Assembly (NCBI GenBank): GCA_041946965.1
Contig: JBHGBM010000022.1
Location: forward strand, 1 to 64,000
Reading direction: 5' to 3'
Length of the DNA: 64,000 nucleotides
DNA from: JBHGBM01 sp041946965
GTDB taxonomy: Bacteria; Acidobacteriota; Terriglobia; Bryobacterales; Bryobacteraceae
Shown one piece after another: positions 43,886 to 52,329 of the stretch (within the stretch, counting starts at the first letter, position 1; every line of letters starts with the position of its first letter). The notes below the pieces were generated by a model. That model was given only the letters and a program-made list of their open reading frames with translations, made no database searches and was not told the DNA's origin. The translations under genes were made by a program, and so were the position numbers.

Positions 43886-44887
43886 TCAACACAGCGCCGC
43901 CATCAGAGCGCCGCGCGCCGTCGAGTTCAGCGGGTCCGCCGACATCCGCACTTCCGACAGCCGCACCGGGAGATCCTGCGATTGCAGCGCGCGCGTGAAC
44001 TGCTCCAGGAAGCCCGAGGGCATGGAGGTGCCGCCGCTCAGCACCAGCGGGACGGACTGGTCCAGCTTGGGAAGCCGCTGCGTGGAGGAGATCTGCGCCC
44101 GCAGGGTCTCGACCAGAGTGGCGATCATGTCGCGGTAATACACCGTGAGCGCGTTCTGCACGCGGTCGCCGTTCAAGCCGTTCAGCCGGAAGGACTGCTC
44201 CTTGAGCACGCGCATCCGGGTGGCCAGGTCGCCGGTCACCATGGCGGCCTGCGAATCGATGAAATCGCCCGCCTTGGGCACGCTGAAGCTGATCACCGGC
44301 ACGGAAAGCACCGCCAGGCACACGTTGCACAGCCCGCTGCCGCAGGAGATGCCGATGCCGCTGTAATTGGCGCCGCCCAGCTCGCCGAACACCACCGCGA
44401 GGCCCTCTTCGATGGGCGTGGCTTCATAGCCCAAGTCGTTGAGGATCTGCCGTATGGAGGCTTCGTGGAAGGCCAGCCCGCCATCGCCCGCCGGCGGCGG
44501 CGCCGGCACGCTGAAGAACACCTTCTGGCCCTCCGCTGCGGCCTTGCCCACCAGCCGCGTCACGATGCTGCGCAGCACCGCCAGGCTGTGCGGCTCCTGC
44601 GGGTTCAGCACCCCGCCGCGCATCGGCCGCCGGGTTTCCACGTGAAACACCTCGGCGAAGCGCTGCGCGTCGTTTCCGGCCACCACGATCTCGGCGCCGC
44701 GCACTTCGTGAAACACGTTCTCCCGCTGGAGCAGGTTCTCGGCCAGCTTGGAATAGGGCAGCGTGAGGAAGGCGTTGAGCTGCGAATCGTACTGGTATTT
44801 CTTCTCCCCGCTGCGCGCCACTACGATGCGGCTCGTGCCGATATCGAGGCCGAGCGGCTGGTTATAGTTCTGTTCGGCTTGACTCAC
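43886..44887 (-). CDS. actin-like ATPase, MamK/ParM/MreB superfamily
   Basis: This 333-aa filament-type ATPase shows the actin-fold motifs: phosphate 1 LGLDIGTSRIVVARSG at the N-terminus, a RRPMRGGVLN connecting segment, phosphate 2 GIGISCGSGLCNVCLAV, and the adenosine motif VLSGGTSMPSGF. The layout, including the GNDAQRFAEVFHVETRRPM segment, recalls MamK and chromosomal ParM-like proteins more than MreB. GTG 44887 lies six bases after AAGGAG; ATG 44911 has no ribosome binding site and overlaps the upstream stop. It is third in a minus-strand operon with a coiled-coil protein, a tiny membrane protein and the amidase. No partition (parR-like) repeat was recognised. Confidence 0.87.
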   Translation of the reverse strand: MSQAEQNYNQPLGLDIGTSRIVVARSGEKKYQYDSQLNAFLTLPYSKLAENLLQRENVFHEVRGAEIVVAGNDAQRFAEVFHVETRRPMRGGVLNPQEPHSLAVLRSIVTRLVGKAAAEGQKVFFSVPAPPPAGDGGLAFHEASIRQILNDLGYEATPIEEGLAVVFGELGGANYSGIGISCGSGLCNVCLAVLSVPVISFSVPKAGDFIDSQAAMVTGDLATRMRVLKEQSFRLNGLNGDRVQNALTVYYRDMIATLVETLRAQISSTQRLPKLDQSVPLVLSGGTSMPSGFLEQFTRALQSQDLPVRLSEVRMSADPLNSTARGALMAALC

Positions 44888-44910
44888 AATTGGCTCCTTG
44901 AGATTTGGCA

Positions 44911-45063
44911 TTACTCGTATGGCAGCGCCTGCTCGCGGCGGATCTTCTCCGCAAAACGCCGCATGCGCCGGATGTCTTCCTTGTCGAGCGCCCGCCGGCG
45001 CGCCCCGCCGCACAGGCGGAACGCCAGGGCGCAGATCGCGCAACACAGACCCGCGACGAGCAT
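44911..45063 (-). CDS. 50-aa single-pass membrane protein
   Basis: A short frame between the coiled-coil and actin-like genes encodes MLVAGLCCAICALAFRLCGG followed by a strongly basic tail (ARRRALDKEDIRRMRRFAEK). One membrane helix with a positively charged cytoplasmic tail is predicted. Its stop overlaps the alternative ATG of the actin gene (TAATG) and it starts 8 bp after the coiled-coil gene, which supports co-translation. A small membrane anchor for a filament is the natural guess; the evidence for expression is positional. Confidence 0.6.
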   Translation of the reverse strand: MLVAGLCCAICALAFRLCGGARRRALDKEDIRRMRRFAEKIRREQALPYE

Positions 45064-45071
45064 GCGGCCGC

Positions 45072-45731
45072 CTATCTGCGCGCGGTGGCGCGCTCCAACA
45101 CGGCCGCCAGGCTCATGCCCGGTCCGGTCCCGCCCTGCGGCACGCAGAAGGCCGCCGCTTCGGTGATGCGCTGCGCCTCGGCGTGCTTCTGCTTCTGCCA
45201 GTTGCGGAATCGATCCTGCTCCGCGGCGATCTCGTCCAGGTTCGCCTGGATGCGCGAAACGTATTGCTTGGTCAGCCGGTCGAGTTCCGCCTGGATGCCG
45301 GCGTTCTCCTCCAGCTTGGCGGCCTCGAAGGCTTCCATCCGCTTCCTTTGCTCTTCCTCGTAGTCGTTCAAGGCCCTCTGCCGGACTACGGCGTCCTGCA
45401 ACAGGTTTTCGACTTCCGCGCCGGCCGCCTCGAGCGCCATCAGCACCGAGCAGCGCTTGGCTTCGGGCGACATGCCCGAGAGGTGCGCGCTGCTCACCAT
45501 CTCGGCCACCTTGAGGATGCCCCACTCCAGGCGCCGCGGCTTCACCGCCGCGCTCTGGTAAATGTGCTCGAACGAGGCGGCGGATTCGACGGACTTCGAC
45601 GGCGCCGTTTCGGTTTCCTGGGCGGCGGGCGGCTCCACCACGGCCGCAGCCTGGCCGTTGCCGTTTTGGTACCCGCCGTTCGGTCCCAGGGTGTCTTCAT
45701 TGAGCGAGAATGAGAAGAAGCGTTTGAACAT
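45072..45731 (-). CDS. coiled-coil protein of the actin-like operon
   Basis: This 219-aa protein begins MFKRFFSFSLNEDTLG, continues with an acidic/Pro linker, a helical domain (SFEHIYQSAAVKPRRLEWGILKVAEM) and a long coiled coil from about 100 to 200 (RQRALNDYEEEQRKRMEAFE, AELDRLTKQYVSRIQ). The first residues resemble an amphipathic membrane-targeting helix. ATG 45731 has CGGAG seven bases upstream; longer frames are low complexity. I do not recognise a named family. It is the first gene of the operon, divergent from the ABC-F gene by 142 bp, and probably an adaptor for the actin-like filament. Confidence 0.72.
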   Translation of the reverse strand: MFKRFFSFSLNEDTLGPNGGYQNGNGQAAAVVEPPAAQETETAPSKSVESAASFEHIYQSAAVKPRRLEWGILKVAEMVSSAHLSGMSPEAKRCSVLMALEAAGAEVENLLQDAVVRQRALNDYEEEQRKRMEAFEAAKLEENAGIQAELDRLTKQYVSRIQANLDEIAAEQDRFRNWQKQKHAEAQRITEAAAFCVPQGGTGPGMSLAAVLERATARR

Positions 45732-45873
45732 TTCTGAACTCCGAAGCCCGCCTGAGTGCATTCCTCCTACCACACCCATGCCATTGGAAACACTGCTTGT
45801 AAGTCCGGAGACCGGCGACGAAATCCTGCCCGCGCCAATTTCTTGCCGGGGCGGCACGCTATGATCGGATCAG

Positions 45874-47673
45874 GTGGCCCTGCTCCTCAATTGCACCGGC
45901 ATCGCCAAATCGTTCGGCGCGCGCCCGCTGTTTGAAAACCTCTCGCTCGGCATTTCCGAGGGCGAGCGGCTCGGCCTCATCGGCCCCAACGGCTCGGGCA
46001 AGAGCACGCTGCTCGGCATCCTGGCCGGACGCCTCGAGCCGGACGGAGGCGCCATCTCACTGCGCCGCCAGACCCGCATAGGATACGTCGCCCAGGAGGT
46101 CGAGTTCCCGGCCGGCGCGACAGCCCGCGCGGTGGTGGCCGAAGCCCTGGCGGGCGAGCACATCGAGGAGGCCGAGCGCGAATCACGCATCAACGTCACC
46201 TTGGGCCGCGCCGGGTTCGAGGTCCACTCCGCCGCCGTCGAAACGCTCTCCGGCGGCTGGAAGCGGCGCCTCGCGATCGCGCGTGAACTGGTACGCGAAC
46301 CGGACCTGCTGTTCCTGGACGAGCCCACCAACCATCTCGACCTGGAAGGAATCCTGTGGCTCGAACGGCTCCTGGGGGAGGCGCCCTTCGCCGCCGTGGT
46401 GGTCAGCCACGACCGCTTCTTTCTCGAGAACGCCGTGAACCAGATGGCCGAACTCAACCGCGCCTTCCCCGAGGGTCTCTTCCGCGTGCCTGGCAATTAC
46501 AGCCGCTTCCTGGAGAAACGCGAGGAATTTTTGGAGGCGCAGGCGCGCCGGCAGGAAGCGCTCGCCAACCGCGTGCGGCGCGAGATCGAATGGCTGCGCC
46601 GCGGTCCGAAGGCGCGCGGGACCAAGGCCAAAGCGCGTATCGGCGAGGCCAACCGTCTGATCGGGGAACTGGACGATGTCAGCGCGCGCAACGCGCGCGG
46701 CGCCGTGGAGATCGACTTCACCGGCTCCGACCGCCGCACCCGCCGCCTGATCACGGCCGAGAACATCGCCAAGAACCTGGGCGGCCGCACCCTGTTCCGC
46801 GATCTCAGCTTCGTCCTTTCCCCCGGCGTGAAGCTGGGCCTGGCGGGCGCCAACGGCAGCGGCAAGACCACCTTGCTGCGCCTGCTGGCCGGCGAGATCG
46901 CGCCCGATGAGGGCGGGATACGCCGCGCCGATGCGCTGCGCATCGTCTACTTCGACCAGGGCCGCGAGCAGCTCGACCTGGGCCAGACCCTGCGCGAGGG
47001 CCTCGGCGCGCGCGAGGACCAGGTGCTCTTCCGCGACCGCCCCATCCACGTGGCCGGCTGGGCCAAGCGCTTCCTGTTCCGCCCCGAGCAGCTCGACCGG
47101 CCGCTGGCCAGCCTCTCCGGAGGCGAGCAGGCGCGCGTGCTGATCGCCAGGCTCATGCTCAAGCCCGCCGACGTGCTGCTGCTCGACGAGCCTACCAACG
47201 ACCTCGACATCCCTACCCTGGAAGTGCTGGAAGAGAGCCTGCTCGAATTCGGCGGCGCGCTGGTGCTGGTGACCCACGACCGTTACCTCCTGGACCGCGT
47301 CTCGAACGTGGTGTTGGGGCTGGGCGGCCCCAACGGCGCGCGGGTCTTCGCCGATTACTGGCAGTGGGAGCAGTCGCGCGGGGAGCCGGAAGACCGGCCG
47401 CGCGCCGGAGCCGCGGCGAAACCCTCACGCACGCCGCGCAAGCTCTCCTACACGGAACAGCGCGAGTGGGAAGGCATGGAGGAGCGCATCCTCGCCGCGG
47501 AGGAGCGCGTGGGGGAGTTGGAGCGCGAGATGCACGCCCCGGACGTGGTTTCCGACCCTGCCCGCCTGGCCGCCTGTTACGAACGCCTGAAGGCCGCCAT
47601 GGGCGACGTGGAAAGCCTCTACGGGCGCTGGGCGGATCTGGAGGAGAAGCGCAACGCCCTACAGCAGGCTTAG
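45874..47673 (+). CDS. uup: ABC-F family ATPase, Uup-like
   Basis: This 599-aa soluble protein has two ABC domains without membrane helices, the mark of the ABC-F family that acts on ribosomes or DNA. Walker A motifs are GPNGSGKST and GANGSGKTT, signatures LSGGWKRRLAIARELV and LSGGEQARVLIARLM, and Walker B regions LLFLDEPTNHLD and LLLDEPTNDLD. The interdomain linker (KREEFLEAQARRQEALANRVRREIEW) and a C-terminal coiled coil (EREWEGMEERI ... LEREMHAPDVV) point to Uup rather than EttA. Start is GTG 45874 in a poor Shine-Dalgarno context. The 3' end overlaps the convergent hypothetical gene by 15 bp. Confidence 0.9.
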   Translation: MALLLNCTGIAKSFGARPLFENLSLGISEGERLGLIGPNGSGKSTLLGILAGRLEPDGGAISLRRQTRIGYVAQEVEFPAGATARAVVAEALAGEHIEEAERESRINVTLGRAGFEVHSAAVETLSGGWKRRLAIARELVREPDLLFLDEPTNHLDLEGILWLERLLGEAPFAAVVVSHDRFFLENAVNQMAELNRAFPEGLFRVPGNYSRFLEKREEFLEAQARRQEALANRVRREIEWLRRGPKARGTKAKARIGEANRLIGELDDVSARNARGAVEIDFTGSDRRTRRLITAENIAKNLGGRTLFRDLSFVLSPGVKLGLAGANGSGKTTLLRLLAGEIAPDEGGIRRADALRIVYFDQGREQLDLGQTLREGLGAREDQVLFRDRPIHVAGWAKRFLFRPEQLDRPLASLSGGEQARVLIARLMLKPADVLLLDEPTNDLDIPTLEVLEESLLEFGGALVLVTHDRYLLDRVSNVVLGLGGPNGARVFADYWQWEQSRGEPEDRPRAGAAAKPSRTPRKLSYTEQREWEGMEERILAAEERVGELEREMHAPDVVSDPARLAACYERLKAAMGDVESLYGRWADLEEKRNALQQA

Positions 47674-49137
47674 GCTCTCGCCGGGCGGCCGCGGGGCGAA
47701 CGCCTCGAGCGCGCAGTAGAACGAAATCACCGGGTCGGAGGAGTTGCGCAGCTCCTCCATCACCGTGCGCAGGCCGATCGGGTCCATGAACACGCGCGCA
47801 ATCAGGGTGTTGGCCGGCAGAAACCACTCGATGCGGCTTTCGCGCTGGTAACTGTTCTGTTCCAGGAAACCGGCGTAGGCGCGCAGCACCATCTCGCGGT
47901 CGGCGCCGTTGGGGACCACGTTGACCAGGTCGCTGTAAAGCTGGCATTTCTGTACGAAGAGCAGCGAGGCGCCTCCGCTGGAATCCTCGCGCCACTCGGC
48001 CAGCGACCCGAGGTATTCCTTCAGCCGCGCGTGCCATTCGGCCGCGGCCTTCTGCTCCGGCCCCAGCGGCATGCCGCCCGCGCCGAACAGCAGCGCGTTG
48101 TAGCGCCGCACAAAGTCCTTGCACTCGGCGCTCTCGCAAACCCTTAGGCCGCCGGCGGCCCCGGCCACTTTCGCCGCCAGAACCTCGTCGCCGGCGATTG
48201 GCCGCACATCCGGCACCCGCAGGCTGTCATTGAAGAAACGCACGGCGTCGGCGACCTGCTCGGCTTCGGCCAGCGGCGTGCCCGCGGCGGCAAGGCCAAA
48301 GCTGGCGCCGCTCGAAACCGGTTCGGAGCTGTCCGCGCAGCGCTCCGCCTTGAGATGCCGCACCAGAAACGCGCGATAAGCCTCCACCAGCGGCTGCGCC
48401 CCGGCCTCGGAGTTCCCAGCGGTCCTGACCAGGTCCAACATGGCGCGGCTCAGCCCGCCGCGCCGCGAGATGGCGAAGGAGAAGGAGCGGTCGTCGCCCG
48501 CCATGTTCTTCAGCGCGGCGGCGAAGCCCGCGGCGAGGGCCTGGAACTCGGCCGCGTTCAGCCTGGCGGAAGCCAGCAGCCGGGCCGCCGGGGCAAGCTG
48601 GAGCGGCGATTCAAGCGCGCCCAGGCGGCTCTGGAGAAGCTTGAACGGCTCGTCGGCGGCCTCGTTGGGGCCGAACGCGCGTCCCGCGATCTCGCCCAGC
48701 AAAACGTAGTAGCTCGACGGGTCGTACACCAGCGGGTCCTCGCAGCCCAGCCGTTGCAGCTTGGGGGCGGGGATCTCGAAAAAAAGCTCGCGGGCCTTGG
48801 CCGGGTCGAGCGGGATCAGGGCGCGGACCGCCCGGCACTGGAGCGAAAGCGCATCCAGCCCCTGCGCGAACGCGCGGTCCATCAGGCCGTTGGGGGTCCC
48901 GCGGAGCGGCGCCACGGCGGCTTTCTTCAGCGGCTGCTGCGCGCCGGCCGCGCGCCGGAAGGCGTCTTCAAGAAGCTCCCGCTTCCACTCGCGGCCGTTC
49001 ACCTTGTCCGCGATGCGGATCAGGGCATCGGCCGCGAACTCCGGCGCCAGCCCGCGGGCGCGGTCCACCAGCGCCTCGACCTCCGCGGGGCGGGCCGGGG
49101 CAGCCGCGGCGAGCAGAATGAGGGCAAGGTTCACCAT
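47659..49137 (-). CDS. hypothetical secreted helical-repeat protein
   Basis: I do not recognise this 492-aa protein. It has a short signal peptide (LALILLAAAAPARP) and an all-helical, Ala/Leu-rich body that looks like an alpha-solenoid (repeated ALIRIADKVNGREW, LMDRAFAQGLDALS, EAYRAFLVRHLKAER). Two cysteine pairs (CRAVRAL ... LGCEDP and CESAEC) may form disulphides. No catalytic motif is visible. It stands alone between convergent uup and the divergent tandem beta-domain gene. Confidence 0.68.
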   Translation of the reverse strand: MVNLALILLAAAAPARPAEVEALVDRARGLAPEFAADALIRIADKVNGREWKRELLEDAFRRAAGAQQPLKKAAVAPLRGTPNGLMDRAFAQGLDALSLQCRAVRALIPLDPAKARELFFEIPAPKLQRLGCEDPLVYDPSSYYVLLGEIAGRAFGPNEAADEPFKLLQSRLGALESPLQLAPAARLLASARLNAAEFQALAAGFAAALKNMAGDDRSFSFAISRRGGLSRAMLDLVRTAGNSEAGAQPLVEAYRAFLVRHLKAERCADSSEPVSSGASFGLAAAGTPLAEAEQVADAVRFFNDSLRVPDVRPIAGDEVLAAKVAGAAGGLRVCESAECKDFVRRYNALLFGAGGMPLGPEQKAAAEWHARLKEYLGSLAEWREDSSGGASLLFVQKCQLYSDLVNVVPNGADREMVLRAYAGFLEQNSYQRESRIEWFLPANTLIARVFMDPIGLRTVMEELRNSSDPVISFYCALEAFAPRPPGESLSLL

Positions 49138-49173
49138 GGGCGGAAACCCTTATTTTAGCGAGACCCGGCTCCA

Positions 49174-49199
49174 ATCCGTGTACACCCGTGCCCGCGACC
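49174..49199 (+). repeat. degenerate copy of the dispersed intergenic repeat
   Basis: Starting at 49174 the sequence ATCCGTGTACACCCGTG followed by CCCGCGACC is a shortened relative of the repeats near 17563 and 58339, with the ATCCGTGT and CCGCG cores preserved. It lies between the divergent genes at 49137 and 49238, where it may overlap their promoters. Confidence 0.45.
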
Positions 49200-49237
49200 T
49201 TTGATAGAATCTACCCGATCCCGGAGGTACCAACGAG

Positions 49238-49879
49238 ATGCGCATCCTTTTCGCTGTTTTGCTCGCCGCGGGCGCCTATGCCGCCGACGTCGCGGGGAAG
49301 TGGAACGTCACAGCCTCTTCGCCCAGCGGGCGCGAGTACAAGCTGGAACTCGAAATCAGGAACAACGATGGCAAGCTCACCGGAAGCATGACGTCCTCCC
49401 AGGGCTCCGTCGATCTCCAGGACATGCAGATCAAGGGCGACGAGCTGACCTACAAGATCCCTGTGGGGGAAGGCGGCTACCTCATCAAGCTGACCGTCGC
49501 CGGCGACTCCATGAAGGGTTCCTACACGACGCCGGATGGGACCACCGGTCCGGTCGCCGCCGTCCGTGCCGCCTCCGCCGCGGCTGCGCCCGCGGGTGTG
49601 ACCGGCAAGTGGAGGATGATCGCCAAGGCCTCAACCGGCAAGCAGTACGACGTGACGCTGGATATCGCTGCCAGCGAAGGCAAGCTGAGCGGCACCCTCA
49701 CCGCGCCCGAGGGCGCCGTCCCGCTCACCGAACCGAAGCTCGAAGGAGACCAGTTCAGCTTCAGGGTTGTGACCGACGACGGAACTTACGCCATCAAGGC
49801 CACCCTGGCAGGCGGCTCCATGAAGGGCAGCTACACCGGCCCGAATTCCGAAACCGGCACGCTGGAGATCACCAGGTAG
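49238..49879 (+). CDS. secreted protein with two tandem beta-barrel-like repeats
   Basis: This 213-aa protein has a signal peptide (ILFAVLLAAGAYAAD) and two copies of a domain of about 85 residues. Copy 1 starts VAGKWNVTASSPSGREYKLE and ends AGDSMKGSYTTPDG; copy 2 starts VTGKWRMIAKASTGKQYDVT and ends AGGSMKGSYTGPNS. The pattern GKW...GKL(S/T)G...SMKGSYTGP suggests a lipocalin-like or calycin-type small barrel. An Ala-rich linker joins them. GGAGG precedes ATG by ten bases. The fucosidase gene begins 4 bp downstream. Ligand unknown. Confidence 0.78.
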   Translation: MRILFAVLLAAGAYAADVAGKWNVTASSPSGREYKLELEIRNNDGKLTGSMTSSQGSVDLQDMQIKGDELTYKIPVGEGGYLIKLTVAGDSMKGSYTTPDGTTGPVAAVRAASAAAAPAGVTGKWRMIAKASTGKQYDVTLDIAASEGKLSGTLTAPEGAVPLTEPKLEGDQFSFRVVTDDGTYAIKATLAGGSMKGSYTGPNSETGTLEITR

Positions 49880-49883
49880 TCTC

Positions 49884-51113
49884 ATGCGAGCCGCCGTTCT
49901 TGCGCTGTTGCTGGCGGCGGCGGCCAGCCCCGCCGGCCGCACCGGCTGGTTCCGCGAAGCGCGCTTCGGCATGTTCATCCACTGGGGGCCCTACTCGCAG
50001 GCCAGCGTGGAGGCCTCCTGGCCCATCATGACACCCGAGCGGACCGCGTTCGGCGTCATCTCCGAGCCCGCTTACCGCGACCTGGCCAAGACCTTCAACC
50101 CGGTTAAGTACGACCCCAAATCCTGGGTGCGGCTGGCCAAAGCCGCCGGGCAGCGCTACATAGTCTTCACGTCCAAACACCACGACGGCTTCTGCATGTT
50201 CGATTCCGCTTACACCCGGTACAAGATCACCAACACGCCGTACAAGAAGGACGTGGCCGCCATGCTCGCCGAGGCCTGCCGCGAAGAGCGCATGCCCCTG
50301 GGCTTCTATTACTCTCCCCCCGACATGGACCACCCCGGGTACCGCGACACATCCAAACCCTCCAGCGCCAACTGGCGCGGCGAGCCCTGGCGTCCCGAGT
50401 GGCCGCTGTATCTCTCCTACATGGAGATGCAGCTCCGCGAACTGCTCACGCGCTACGGCGAGGTGGCCCTCATCTGGTTCGACGGCCTCGGCGGCAAAGC
50501 TTACGATCCCTGGCGCATGCACCGCACCGTCCGCGAGCTTCAGCCGACGGCGCTCATCAACAACCGCGTGGGCCTGCCCGGCGATTTCGGGACTCCGGAA
50601 CAGCGCGTTCCCGGCGAGCCAAGCGACCAGCTTTTCGAAGTCTGCATGACCATCAACGGCACCTGGGGATACAACCGCAACGACACGCGCTACAAGTCCG
50701 CCATTCAGCTCGTGCGCATCCTGGTGGATACGGTGAGCAAGGGGGGCAACTTTCTGCTCAACGTGGACCCCACGCCGGAAGGAGAGATCCAGCCGGAGTT
50801 CGTGGAACGGCTGACCGCCATGGGCAAATGGCTCGAGGTCAACGGCGAGTCGATTTACGGCGCCTCGGCCGGCCCGCTCCAGAAGTTGCCGTGGGGCCGC
50901 ACTACCTCGAAGGGCGACACGGTGTACGTGCACATCTTCGACTGGCAGGGACCGAAACTGGAACTTGGGGGCTTGAAGCCGCCGGCCTCGGTCACCCTGC
51001 TCGCGAGCGGAAGAAAGCTGCCCTTCCGCGTGCGTGACGGCGCAATCGTGATCGACCTGCCCGAAACCGCTCCCGATGCGTGCGTGACCGTACTCGCGCT
51101 GCGCCCCCGGTAA
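49884..51113 (+). CDS. exported alpha-L-fucosidase, GH29
   Basis: This 409-aa retaining glycosidase removes terminal alpha-L-fucose. A signal peptide (VLALLLAAAASPAG) is followed by the GH29 barrel: FREARFGMFIHWGPYS, YIVFTSKHHDGFCMFDS, GFYYSPPDM and the nucleophile Asp200 in ALIWFDGLGG, then NGTWGYNRND and LLNVDPTPEGEI. The C-terminal part is a short beta domain (VYVHIFDWQGP). The acid/base residue is variable in GH29 and I did not assign it. It starts 4 bp after the tandem beta-domain gene and so probably shares its transcript, consistent with fucosylated glycan use. Confidence 0.93.
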   Translation: MRAAVLALLLAAAASPAGRTGWFREARFGMFIHWGPYSQASVEASWPIMTPERTAFGVISEPAYRDLAKTFNPVKYDPKSWVRLAKAAGQRYIVFTSKHHDGFCMFDSAYTRYKITNTPYKKDVAAMLAEACREERMPLGFYYSPPDMDHPGYRDTSKPSSANWRGEPWRPEWPLYLSYMEMQLRELLTRYGEVALIWFDGLGGKAYDPWRMHRTVRELQPTALINNRVGLPGDFGTPEQRVPGEPSDQLFEVCMTINGTWGYNRNDTRYKSAIQLVRILVDTVSKGGNFLLNVDPTPEGEIQPEFVERLTAMGKWLEVNGESIYGASAGPLQKLPWGRTTSKGDTVYVHIFDWQGPKLELGGLKPPASVTLLASGRKLPFRVRDGAIVIDLPETAPDACVTVLALRPR

Positions 51114-51150
51114 CCCTCCGGGCCGTACAATCAGACGAAGAGAGGCGCCC

Positions 51151-51528
51151 GTGTCCGTCGTTCTCGTGGTAGAACATGATGCCCCGGTGCGGTCGCTGCT
51201 ACTGCGGGCGCTGGAAAGCGCGGGATACCCGGTGCTCGCCGCGACACGGCCCTCGGAGGCGTTGCGCGTGCTCGAGAGCCCGGCGCAGATCGATCTTCTG
51301 CTCACCAGCGTACTGTTGCCCGAAATGTACGGAACCACGCTCGCGGCCCGGGCGCGCAGGACGCGGCCCGATCTCCGCGTCCTGTTCATCTCCGCCTCGC
51401 CCACGCACCCGGTGGTCGTCGAGGAAGTTCTCCCGTCCAGGGACGGTTTCCTCGCAAAACCCTTCACGGCAAGACAGTTGATTGAGGCCGTACGAACTGC
51501 GCTGCTTCCGGCGGCATCGGCGGGCTGA
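51151..51528 (+). CDS. stand-alone receiver-domain protein without phosphoacceptor aspartate
   Basis: This 125-aa protein has the complete response-regulator fold: VVLVVEHDAPVR (acidic pair EHD), the beta-3 strand IDLLLTSVLLPEM, the conserved Ser region LRVLFISASP and AKPFTARQL with the switch lysine. In standard receivers the beta-3 strand ends in Asp (LLLTD); here residue 53 is Ser (codon AGC at 51307-51309). Aspartyl phosphorylation in the normal way is therefore not expected and it may act as a constitutive or protein-binding pseudo-receiver. Start is GTG 51151. It has no output domain and no kinase nearby. Confidence 0.85.
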   Translation: MSVVLVVEHDAPVRSLLLRALESAGYPVLAATRPSEALRVLESPAQIDLLLTSVLLPEMYGTTLAARARRTRPDLRVLFISASPTHPVVVEEVLPSRDGFLAKPFTARQLIEAVRTALLPAASAG

Positions 51529-51536
51529 GTGCGCGG

Positions 51537-52325
51537 TCACGGCTGAGGCGCCTGGCTTCCGGATACCAGGGCATAGAAGGAGCGGAGGGCGGCGCCGTAG
51601 CCTGGCGCGCGCGGAATGTCATTGTGCCCGCAGCCCTCGGCGGTAAAGAAACGCTTGGGTTCCGGGGCGATTTCGAACAACGCACGGCCCAGCCGGTAGG
51701 GCACGATGTCATCGCGATCGCCATGGATCACGAGCAACGGCGCGCGCACCCGGCCGATGCGGGAGCGCGAATCGTAGCCGGGCGCGAGCAGCGGGCCGAG
51801 CACCGGCAGCACGGTGGCCGCCAGGCTGCCGGCGGAAGGGAACGGAGCTTCCAGAATGAGGCCGGCGCACGGCCGGCGCGACGCCAGTTCCACCGCCACC
51901 GCCGTGCCCAGCGATTCCCCGTGCAGCACGATGCGGTAGCCGCGCGCGGCCAGGTAGTCGTAGGCGGCATCGGCGTCGCTGTACAGGCCGGACTCGGAGG
52001 GGCGTCCCTCGCTGCGCCCATAGCCGCGGTAATCGAGCAGCAGCACCGCGGATCCCGACGCGGCGATTTCGGCCGCGTGCCCCGCCCGGTGGGTGATGTT
52101 GCCCGCGTTGCCGTGCAGGAACAGAGTGGCCAGCCGCCCCCCGGCGGGGATCCACCACGCGTGCAGCCTGACGCCATCGGCGGCGCGCAGCCACACGTCT
52201 TCCCCGCCCGGCTCCCAGCAGCCCTCCGGATACCGCATCGGGTGGTAGGTGGCGAGGTAGGCGAGGTACTTGCCCGCGACTCCGGCAAACGCAGCGGCCA
52301 CCAGCAGCCAAAGCAGATATCGCAT
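51537..52325 (-). CDS. alpha/beta hydrolase of the BEM46/YfhR type
   Basis: This 262-aa protein has an N-terminal membrane or signal helix (YLLWLLVAAAFAGVAGKYLAY) and a complete hydrolase fold: FLHGNAGNITHR (oxyanion hole), LLLDYRGYGRSEG, nucleophile in LHGESLGTAVAVE, LLVIHGDRDDIVPY (acid) and the final His in GCGHNDIP. Such proteins are inner-membrane-associated esterases with unknown substrates. It is separated by 4 bp from the carrier-protein gene of the acyl-CoA carboxylase cluster and may be co-transcribed as the last gene. Confidence 0.88.
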   Translation of the reverse strand: MRYLLWLLVAAAFAGVAGKYLAYLATYHPMRYPEGCWEPGGEDVWLRAADGVRLHAWWIPAGGRLATLFLHGNAGNITHRAGHAAEIAASGSAVLLLDYRGYGRSEGRPSESGLYSDADAAYDYLAARGYRIVLHGESLGTAVAVELASRRPCAGLILEAPFPSAGSLAATVLPVLGPLLAPGYDSRSRIGRVRAPLLVIHGDRDDIVPYRLGRALFEIAPEPKRFFTAEGCGHNDIPRAPGYGAALRSFYALVSGSQAPQP

Positions 52326-52329
52326 CCTG

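Noticed and set aside
43886..44887. Magnetosome cluster implied by the MamK-like actin
   Set aside because: No other mam-type gene is nearby; neighbours are an amidase and a coiled-coil protein.
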